From positions 98,264,873 through 98,328,872 of the forward strand of contig CM043704.1 of the NCBI GenBank assembly GCA_023935145.1: 64,000 nt of DNA. Reading direction: 5' to 3'. Positions 56,601 through 64,000 of the stretch are shown one piece after another. Each line of letters begins with the position of its first letter. The first letter of the stretch is position 1. A program made the translations under genes and the position numbers. Origin of the DNA: Bretschneidera sinensis. Its lineage: Eukaryota > Streptophyta > Magnoliopsida > Brassicales > Akaniaceae. The notes beneath the pieces are model-generated. The model worked only from the letters and a program-made list of their open reading frames with translations. It did no database searches and had not been told where the DNA came from.

Positions 56601-59600
56601 TGCGCACGCCCCTGTCCCAGCTATCGTATAGCATACATGGCCGAGCAAAGGCACATGTGCGCACCTCTTCGGACAAGACCGAGCAGTAGTGCACACTATT
56701 GCACACTGCCTAAGGTCCAGTGCGCATCAGTGCGCACGGCCAATCGAGGCTGCGCACAGCCATGGCCGAGCAGAGGCACATGTGCGCACCTCCTCGGAAG
56801 GGGCCGAGCAGTAGTGCACACTGTTGCACTTTGCCTAAGGTCCAGTGCGCATCAGTGCGCACGGCCAATCGAGGCTGCGCACACCCATGGCCGAGCAGAG
56901 GCACATGTGCGCACCTCCTCGGACAAGACCGAGCAGTAGTGCACACTATTGCACACTGCCCAAGGTCCAGTGCGCACGGCCAATCGAGGCTGCGCACAGC
57001 CATGGCCGAGCAGAGGCACATGTGTGCACCTCCTCGGAAGAGACCGAGCAGTAGTGCACACTATTGCACACTGCCTAAGGTCCAGTGCGCACGGCCAATC
57101 GAGGCTGCTTACAGCCATGGCCGAGCAGAGGCACATGTGCGCGCCTCCTCGGAAGGGGCCGAGCAGTAGTGCACACTGTTGCACACTGCCTAAGGTCCAG
57201 TGCGCATCAGTGCGCACGGCCAATCGAGGCTGCGCACAGCCATGGCCGAGCAGAGGCACATGTGCGCGCCTCCTCGGACAGGGCCAAGCAGTAGTGCACA
57301 CTATTGCACACTGCCTAAGGTCCAGTGCGCATCAGTGCGCACGGCCAATCGAGGCTGCACACAGCCATGGCCGAGCAGAGGCACATGTGCGCGCCTCCTC
57401 GGAAGGGGCCGAGCAGTAGTGCACACTGTTGCACACTGCCTAAGGTCCAGTGCGCACGGCCAATCGAGGCTGCGCACAGCCATGGCCGAGCAGAGGCACA
57501 TGTGCGCACCTCCTCGGAAGGGGCCGAGCAGTAGTGCACACTGTTGCACACTACCTAAGGTCCAGTGCACATCAGTGCGCATGGCCAATCGAGGCTGCGC
57601 ACACCCATGGCCGAGCAAAGGCACATGTGCGCACCTCCTCGGACAAGACCGAGCAGTAGTGCACACTATTGCACTGCCTAAGGTCCAGTGCGCATCAGTG
57701 CGCACGGCTAATCGAGGCTGCGCACAGCCATGGCCGAGCAGAGGCACATGTGCGCACCTCCTCGGACAGGGCCAAGCAGTAGTGCACACTATTGCACACT
57801 GCCTAAGGTCCAGTGCGCATCAGTGCGCATGGCCAATTGAGGCTGCGCACAGCCATGGCCGAGCAGAGGCACATGTGCGCACCTCCTCGGAAGGGGCCGA
57901 GCAGTAGTGCACACTGTTGCACACTGCCTAAGGTCCAGTGCGCATCAGTGCGCACGGCCAATCGAGGCTGCGCACACCCATGGCCGAGCAGAGGCACATG
58001 TGCGCACCTCCTCGGACAAGACCGAGCAGTAGTGCACGCTATTGCACACTGCCTAAGGTCCAGTGCGCATCAGTGCGCACGGCCAACCGAGGCTGCACAC
58101 ACCCATGGCCGAGCAAAGGCATATGTGCAAACCTCCTCGGACGGGCCGAGCAGTAGTCCACACTATTACAAACTAGCCAAGTATTATTGTGCATTCATGA
58201 GCACGACCAAGCTAAATTGCGCACACCCAAAGTCCGAGGAGATGGATTGCTCCACAAGTCCTCTGCCCATTCTCTTCAAGGTCCGAGGAAATGGATTGCT
58301 CCACTTGCCCTCGGACTCAGGGTGTTCTTGGCCGAGGAGATGGATTGCTCCACAAGTCCTCGGCCCATTATCTGCAAAAGACCGAGGAGATGGATTGCTC
58401 CACAAATCCTCGGCCCATTATCTTCAAAGTCCGAGGAGATGGATTGTTCCACAAGTCCTCGGCCCGTTATCTTCAAAAGTCCGAGGAGATGGATTGCTCC
58501 ACAAATCCTCGGCCCATTATCGTCAAAGTCCGAGGAGATGGATTGCTCCACAAGTCCTCTGCTCATTCTCTGCAAGGTCCGAGGAAATGGATTGCTCCAC
58601 TTGTCCTCGGACTCAGGGTGTTCTTGGCCGAGGAGATGGATTGCTCCACAAGTCCTCGGCCCATTATCTTCAAAAGACCGAGGAGATGGATTGCTCCACA
58701 AATCCTCGGCCCATTATCTTCAAAAGTCCGAGGAGATGGATTGCTCCACAAGTCCTCGGCCCATTATCTTCAAAGTCCGAGGAGATGGATTGTTCCACAA
58801 GTCCTCGGCCCATTATCTTCAAAAGTCCGAGGAGATGGATTGCTCCACAAATCCTCGGCCCATTATCTTCAAAGTCCGAGGAGATGGATTGCTCCACAAG
58901 TCCTCGGCTCATTCTCTTCAAGGTCCGAGGAAATGGATTGCTCCACTTGTCCTCAATGGATTGCTCCACTTGTCCTCGGACTCAGGGTGTTCTTGGCCGA
59001 GGAGATGGATTGCTCCACAAGTCCTCGGCCCATTATCTTCAAAAGTCCGAGGAGATGGATTGCTCCACAAATCCTCGGCCCATTATATTCAAAGTCCGAG
59101 GAGATGGATTGCTCCACAAGTCCTCTGCTTCATTCTCTTCAAGGTCCGAGGAGATGGATTGCTCCACTTGTCCTCGGACTCAGGGCGTTCTTGGCCGAGG
59201 AGATGAATTGCTCCACAAGTCCTCGGCCCATTATCTTCAAAGTCCGAGGCGATGGATTGTTCCACAAGTCCTCGGGCCCATTATCTTCAAAGTCCGAGGA
59301 GATGGATTGCTCCACAAGTCCTCGGCCCATTATCTTCAAAGTCCGAGGAGATGGATTGTTCCACAAGTCCTCGGCCCATTCTCTTCATAGTCCGAGGAGA
59401 TGATTGCTCCACAAGTCCTCGGCCCATTATCTTCACAGTCCGAGGAGATGGATTGCTCCACTTGTCCTCGGACCCATACTGTTCTTGGCCAAGGAGATGA
59501 GTCGCTCCACAAGTCCTCGGCCCATTCTCTGCATAGTCCGAGGAGATGGATTGCTCCACAAGTCCTCGGCCCATTATCTTCAAAGTCCGAGGAGATGGAT

Positions 59601-62590
59601 TGCTCCACTTATCCTCGGACCCATACTGTTCTTGGCCAAGGAGATGAGTCGCTCCACAAGTCCTCGGCCCATTCTCTTTTGCCTTAGAGTGCATCTTCGA
59701 TCCCGACATCATATCTCCACAGATGAACAAATGCGAACCCAGTTAGGCTACTTCCTTAACCACAGTGCTGCACTTAAGGAAGTGGGGGGCCTCTGATACT
59801 ACCAAAATATGACACTCCAATAGGAGGAGGACACGTGGATCATCGTGATCCCCAGAATTCAAAGAGACACGCGGACAATTCAGGCCCAGACAGTTGGATC
59901 TCCAGGTCATGACCGCCCTCAGGGGCATCTTGGCCCCAGCCGGGCCTCCACGTCACCACCGCCCTCCGAACCATCATTACCCACCCAAGTTGGGACGTCA
60001 GATCTAAACACCGTCTTACGCATAGACAGCTCTGGAGTAAGCCAGCAAGGCAAAGCCCTAACGGACGGCCCCCAGCCACCTAGCTGGGCCTCCTAGGCAT
60101 CATTACCCAACCTAGTTGGGACGTCAGGTCGTCAAACCGCCTTAACGCATAAACGACTCCAGATCAAGCCAGCAAGGCAAAGCCCTAACGGACGGCCCCC
60201 ATCCACCTAGCTGGGCCTCCTAGGCATCATTGCCCAACCCAGTTGGGGCAACATGTCACTGCCGCCCTAGGCCAAATACCGCCTCCGAAGCCCTATAAAA
60301 AGGGTCAGGTATGCACTCCAAAGCCCTAACTTTTTTGCTCAACTGAAAAAGGGAGCGCTCATCCCCTACATATTTTTGCTCTGACTCTAACTAAAGCTTC
60401 GGAGCATCCTCGGAGGCACCCCCTCCGGCGACCCCCTAGCTCACCTTCCTCTCCCTGTGCAGATACGTCTGGGTCCTAGCCTCCAGCTCAACACAACACA
60501 TTTTTGGCATCAACAATTGTAAAGCTAGGGATGATAATATGTAAAGTATTTTCATATATCTGAGCCTATTGAACCCATTTTAATTGGGTTTGAGCCGAGT
60601 GCGGGTATTAAATTAAGTTTGATACCTAACGAATTCATAAGGTTTGGATAGTACCATTCGAGTACCCGTTAAATCTAATTATATTTTTATTTTTTATATA
60701 TAAAACATATTTCTTATATAATTTTTTTTAAAAAAAAATATGTTGTTATGAGGGTTATAACTATGACCTTAAGGTTAAGGATCTCAAGTTTATTATTGAT
60801 GGTGGAAGATTTAAAATTTATTATCACTGTGTTTTTTTTTTTGGAACAAAGTAAAAAAATTATTTTTGAATCAAATTTGGATAGGTAATCGTTTCTATCC
60901 GTATCCATACTCATATAATATGGGTATGAGTTTAAGAAATAAAAAAATAAAAGAGTAATGGATAAGATATGGGTAATTATTTACTAAACTGATATGGACA
61001 TGGATAAGATAAAATTTATTCCTACATAATTAGGGTCATTTTGATAAGGGTGTTAGGACAAAAAGCATACATACAGGGTCATTTTGATAAGGGTGTTAGG
61101 ACAAAAAGCATACATACATATGTAAATCTATTATATTATGAAAATATCTCTTTAATTGTATTTTTTTTGTGAGCAGTGCCATACAAACCACCCATTACAT
61201 CCCATTAGCTACAACATTTATTAAGAGCAAAATCGGTAAATTATCAAAAAAATTATTAATCTAGTTTCTATCAGTTACTAGTTTATTATTAATTTAGCTT
61301 GTGTAAATTACCAATGGTCCAAAATAGTGATCACATGTCGTGGTCCATATTTTATCATCATTGTTTTTTACTCTGGACTTTCATTTGCAATGTGCACTGA
61401 CTTATTTATTCTTTGTTATGACAACAAAACAAAGAAATGAACAATGTAGGGAACAAAGAATGGTATTTCTTCTGCATGCGCGGGAGAAAGTATAGGAACA
61501 GCATACGGCCCAACAGAGTGACAGGATCTGGATTTTGGAAAGCCACTGGCATTGATAAGCCCATCTATTCAATTTCAAAATCAGTCAAAGAAGAACCCAT
61601 TGGCCTCAAGAAATCTTTAGTCTACTATCGAGGCTATGCCGGTAAAGGCACCAAAACCGATTGGATGATGCACGAATTTCGCCTTCCACCAAATGCCAAA
61701 AATACAAACCTCTCCAATAATGCCAATGATATGCCCCTAGAAGCTGTAAGTTTAATTTCTCCTTATATATGTATTACTATTCCTCTTTAATTAATTCTTC
61801 TTAGATAATTCATTATTGGGTGTTAATAATCACTTCTGCATTAATTTCTACAAGTGTTTTAAATGCCAATGATGCTAGAAAATACCAATTCTGTTTGCTA
61901 AGAATGGAAAACTAGAATGATGGAAAAATGATCCAGAGCTTGATTCTTTCAATAATGTGTTTAGATTGTTTAGTGGAGATAATGGAAAAATCAAAATGAA
62001 AGAAAATGGATGTTTCTGGGAAATGTTTTCTTCTCACATTATGAAAATAATTAATCTTTCACTTTGCTATCTTCTTTGAACAGAAGTACGGTCAAAGATT
62101 TGAGAAACATTGGTCTCTTCTAAGTTTAATTCATATTCTCAACAGATCGATTGAGTCCTTATCCCTTAACTAGTTAATTGGATTGCAGGAAGTTTGGACA
62201 CTATGCAGAATTTTCGAACGAATCCAATCTTATAAAAAGTACAAACCAGAATGGAAAGAAACAACCATCAAACAAAACCCAATTGACTCAAGTTCTAAGA
62301 CATGCAGTTTAGAGGAATCTGATCAAAACAGTACTGAGCAGTACATGAGTTTTGGAGATTCACTTCACTTTCGGCATAACGAAAGAAACCCTGTTGTGGA
62401 CCATATTGCTGATGGAAGAAACGGCCAGTTGTTTTTGAGTCAGTATTGGAACTCAATGGGTCATCAAGTTCCTTTGGCAGCTGCATCTAATTACTCGAGC
62501 TTTTGGAATCCCAACGGAGACGATTTCTTCACAAATGGAGACTGGGATGAGCTAAGATCAGTAGTTGAGCTACCCAATAATACTGACTAA
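53654..62590 (+). CDS. NAC transcription factor, ANAC042/JUNGBRUNNEN1-like
   Basis: Exons are 53654-53852, 61435-61745 and 62189-62590 (912 bp, 303 aa), GT-AG introns in phase 1 and phase 0. NAC subdomains run in order: [13 protein letters not shown] (21-33), [16 protein letters not shown] (about 49-66), [16 protein letters not shown]...[42 protein letters not shown], and [11 protein letters not shown] at 171 onwards. The C-terminal activation region ends [10 protein letters not shown], the hallmark of JUB1-type NACs. In Arabidopsis JUB1 is an H2O2-induced nuclear regulator of stress tolerance and ageing. The start is the first ATG that precedes the NAC domain in frame; a nearby second ATG two codons on is possible. 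Intron 1 is 7582 bp because a retroelement sits in it. No coding lesion seen. Confidence 0.92.
53853..55228. other. NAC intron 1 before the retroelement
   Basis: AT-rich intron sequence. A stretch at about 54030-54420 (GTGTTTTAAAAGTCG, AAACACCTCGATGCG ... CAAAACGCCTCGCC) looks like an old dispersed repeat but has no clear ends. No ORF is credible. Confidence 0.55.
55224..55228. repeat. Target-site duplication ATTGT, left
   Basis: Same five bases as 60516-60520, flanking the non-autonomous element. Confidence 0.9.
55229..55951 (+). repeat. 5' LTR of the non-autonomous element
   Basis: 723 bp, TGATACTACC...GCATCAACA. A ~126-bp unit (CATCATT(A/G)CCCA...AGTTGGG) begins at 55407, 55533 and 55660. 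G-box GACACGTGG at about 55265. TATA box TATAAAAA at 55730. Confidence 0.95.
55730..55737 (+). promoter_or_regulatory. TATA box of the non-autonomous 5' LTR
   Basis: CCCTATAAAAAGGG, 222 bp before the LTR end. It could start transcripts in the sense direction inside the NAC intron. The 3' LTR repeats it near 60295. Confidence 0.6.
55955..55972 (+). promoter_or_regulatory. Primer-binding site of the non-autonomous element
   Basis: TGGCGCCGTCTGTGGGAA, identical to the Tat element site, with the same three-base spacer after the LTR. Confidence 0.75.
55983..56003 (+). promoter_or_regulatory. Leader stem-loop of the non-autonomous element
   Basis: TTCGCTG - GCAGTAA - CAGCGAA, a 7-bp perfect stem with the loop sequence nearly as in the Tat element (39855-39873). 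It is kept although almost all coding sequence is gone. Confidence 0.45.
56030..56176 (+). pseudogene. Gag N-terminal remnant
   Basis: 48 codons starting [14 protein letters not shown], aligned with MPPKTLARDLGARA of the Tat gag. The frame then runs into the first tandem array and stops at TAG 56174-56176. Only the very start of gag remains, perhaps because it belongs to the RNA packaging region. Confidence 0.75.
56118..56647. repeat. 53-bp tandem array (10 units)
   Basis: CCGTAGTGCGCATGCCCCTG... recurs at 56118, 56171, 56224 and so on every 53 bp to 56595. The last two units are more diverged. The unit holds TGCGCA palindromes and GGCCGAGCA. Confidence 0.92.
56637..58180. repeat. 115/125-bp tandem array (about 12-13 units)
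   Basis: CATGGCCGAGCA(G/A)AGGCA starts at 56761, 56886, 57001, 57116, 57241, 57366, 57481, 57606, 57729, 57854, 57979 and 58104. Spacings are 125 or 115 bp (one of 123). The 10-bp difference is one copy of CATCAGTGCG, lost between direct repeats. It shares TGCGCAC and GGCCGAGCA with the preceding 53-bp array and CCTCGG/CCGAG with the next one. Confidence 0.92.
58231..59680. repeat. 49/50-bp tandem array shared with the Tat element
   Basis: About 29 units of CCGAGGAGATGGATTGCTCC-ACAAGTCCTCGG-CCCATTATCTTCAAAGT. The unit length and core equal the 49-bp half-unit of the array at 48034-50172. Some units carry the CTCGGACTCAGGGTGTTCTTGG variant, like the other half-unit. A slipped partial copy lies at 58930-58979. 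CACGTG is replaced by CACAAG or CACTTG throughout. Confidence 0.92.
59750..59783 (+). repeat. 10-bp inverted repeat at the polypurine tract
   Basis: ACTTCCTTAA (59750-59759) and TTAAGGAAGT (59774-59783), the same as 50245-50278 in the Tat element. The polypurine tract AAGGAAGTGGGGGG follows directly to the 3' LTR. Confidence 0.7.
59794..60515 (+). repeat. 3' LTR of the non-autonomous element
   Basis: 722 bp. Compared with the 5' LTR it has CATAGACAGC for CATAGACGGC, AGCCCTAAC for AGCCCCAAC, and one A missing in GTCACTGCCG. Confidence 0.95.
60516..61434. other. NAC intron 1 after the retroelement
   Basis: AT-rich, starting with the ATTGT target duplication. It contains a perfect 42-bp tandem duplication (61032-61115). 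The intron ends ...CAAAACAAAG before exon 2. Confidence 0.65.
61032..61115 (+). repeat. 42-bp direct tandem duplication in NAC intron 1
   Basis: AGGGTCATTTTGATAAGGGT... occurs at 61032 and 61074, two identical adjacent copies, so very recent. Confidence 0.9.
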
Positions 62591-64000
62591 AAACATGTTT
62601 ATTATGACTGTAGATAGATAGATCTTCATATAATAATTATAGAAACTTTAACAGAGGACACCAGCAGTGCCACCCATTTTTTACATCCAACAGCTAGCCC
62701 ATTTCCGGCTATCAAATTTGGGTGGCTATTTTGAGTGTCCATTTTATCTTTGCCATATCTATAAGTGGATTGTAGACTTGTAGTAGTAGTTATTAACAGT
62801 ACATTCACAAAAAAATTTATCAATTATCATACAAATTGAATAATGTTTTTTTTTCTACGCTAATTTATCAAGCGTTGTCTATTTACTATTTTGTCTTATT
62901 GGGTCGAACAGTTTTACTCTTTAAAGTGTGTTTAATATGGAAGGGTTTGACTCTTACTTTGTAAACAGTAAGCTCTATCAATTTTGGGATGGAGAGTTCA
63001 CCTTTTTTATTTTAGACCAGAACAGAAGTCTGTTGGACGTAAAAATCCACTCTTCAATCACATAGGGACGCGTGATACAATCAAGAACAAAACAGTCGTT
63101 TCCCACCTTGGGATAAATTGGTAAAAACTCGCCTAGGGGTCCAAGGGGTTAAAATCCACCTAAAAGTTTAGGGGTAAAAAACATGTTAACACATGCATGA
63201 AGTGATATTGGCTCTCTATATATCCAATCAACGAGATCCTTCACCATTAATAAAACTCACTCTATCTCTCTGCTCTATAAAACGAATTTCATTATCATAA
63301 CCAGGTTTTGAAATTCCTTTTCAGAGCTCTCTAAACATAATATTCTTCATATCAAACTTTGGTCCCTTGCTTTGTGTTTCTAGTTGTCTTAGCAGGCACA
63401 CCGACACTCAACCTCAAGAGAGCAAGACCAATGAGCTAAACCTTAGCCTCTCCCTCATTGCAAATCATCTCCCTCCAACACTTTGAATCAAGAAAGGGAA
63501 ATGCCCTCTCGGTGGACACATTTTGACCATCAACAAATATTAATTTTTAAGATTTTTCAACATTCTAATGAATTTTTTTTTAAAAAATAATTTTTAAAAC
63601 TACACTATACATTTCACAATTTCACAATTAGTTAGGATAATTATGAACTCAAAAGGGTTTAAGATTTCTTTTTTTTTTTTAAAAGAGACCCATTGAGTCT
63701 ATGAGTATACAATAAAAGGTAATCATTTCCTAATCCTTTATCTCTCGTCTCTAGTGTGAGTGGTTTGATCCAAAAGAGTCAGTTCAAGTGATAAGATGAA
63801 TGATAAGTATTTCACATACTTAGTGTAAATTCCCCATTAAGTTTAAATATCTCTTTAGAGTTATGTATTTCAAATTTATTTCAAATTTTACCCTGACAAA
63901 ACGACTTGCTTATACATACTCAAAAATTAATTGGACCAAATGTCTAGATAGCCTCGTCACAATATAAATATATATACACACACCAGTGACAATATTATGA
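62591..64000. other. 3' flank of the NAC gene
   Basis: Contains the NAC 3' UTR and AT-rich intergenic DNA. No ORF with recognisable similarity, RNA gene or mobile-element terminus was seen. Confidence 0.6.

Larger units (their letters stand above)
55229..60515 (+). mobile_element. Non-autonomous LTR element (LARD-like) inside NAC intron 1
   Basis: 5287 bp, in the same orientation as the NAC gene. The LTRs (723 and 722 bp) differ by two substitutions and one single-base indel by eye. It has the same LTR termini, primer site, leader hairpin, gag start (MPPK...ARD), pre-LTR segment and polypurine inverted repeat as the Tat element at 39202. Protease, RT, RNase H, integrase and the antisense gene are all absent. 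The interior is three tandem arrays (56118-56647, 56637-58180, 58231-59680). It would need proteins in trans. Confidence 0.9.

Noticed and set aside
48034..59680. Regular arrays with palindromic cores resembling CRISPR repeats
   Set aside because: There are no unique spacers; neighbouring units are repeats throughout. The context is a plant retrotransposon.
56637..59796. Long ORFs (up to 525 codons) on both strands in the non-autonomous element
   Set aside because: They run across the 115/125-bp and 49-bp arrays and join unrelated arrays in one frame, so they are stop-poor repeat DNA, not a protein.
55280..60096. 83-codon ORF present in both LTRs of the non-autonomous element
   Set aside because: It is an LTR shadow, repeated because the LTRs are, with no known domain.
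1..64000. tRNA, rRNA, snoRNA or microRNA genes
   Set aside because: I looked for tRNA-like A and B boxes and strong single hairpins outside the repeats and found none I could support by eye. A covariance-model scan would be needed to exclude them.

Overview
This is nuclear DNA from a flowering plant, most likely a eudicot; I cannot name the species. Supporting signs are AT-rich intergenic DNA, GT-AG introns, phi-class (GSTF) glutathione transferases, a CC-NB-LRR resistance-gene relic, a NAC transcription factor of the ANAC042/JUNGBRUNNEN1 type, Mutator-like (MULE) transposons, and plant Ty1-copia and Ty3-gypsy (Tat lineage) retrotransposons. There are no operons, CRISPR arrays or prokaryotic features.

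Positions 1-34000 hold a tandem phi-GST cluster, all on the + strand, in two sequence types. Type A is A1 (7990-14446), A3 (19436-20571) and A4 (21414-22473). Type B is B2 (16213-17271) and B5 (32820-33866). Only A4 reads as an intact three-exon gene (211 aa), and its usual phi-class catalytic serine 12 is alanine. A1, B2, A3 and B5 carry frameshifts, stops, deletions or insertions. B2 and B5 share the same one-base frameshift and have cysteine at position 12. A block of about 6.7 kb (MULE plus AT-rich interval) is present twice (1-6760 and 25550-32250). The second MULE is complete (22857-29120), with ~126-bp terminal inverted repeats and a perfect 9-bp target duplication. The matching empty site lies behind A1 at 14920-14928. 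A decayed Ty1-copia element sits in intron 2 of A1, and a 216-bp LTR-like insert sits in A3.

Positions 34063-38680 are a 5'-truncated, frameshifted NB-LRR pseudogene containing an internal inverted duplication.

Positions 39202-50910 are a young, apparently complete Tat-lineage Ty3-gypsy element. The two 622-bp LTRs differ at one base by eye, and the target duplication is CTTTT. It has one 1791-aa gag-pol ORF with the extra RNase H, and an antisense gene that splices cleanly from three exons into 643 aa, with a TATA box of its own. Between that gene and the 3' LTR lies an array of 21 units of 98 bp. Each unit is two 49-bp hairpin-forming halves, and 17 units carry a CACGTG (G-box/ABRE-like) site.

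Positions 53654-62590 are an intact JUB1-like NAC gene (303 aa, three exons). Its 7.6-kb first intron contains a 5.3-kb non-autonomous LTR element (55229-60515, target duplication ATTGT). That element shares with the Tat element its LTR ends, primer-binding site, leader stem-loop, gag start, polypurine-tract inverted repeat and 49-bp repeat unit, but its coding region is replaced by three successive tandem arrays. It looks like a parasite of this retrotransposon family, sitting about 4.3 kb from a full-length potential helper. The last 1.4 kb is AT-rich DNA with no recognisable gene.
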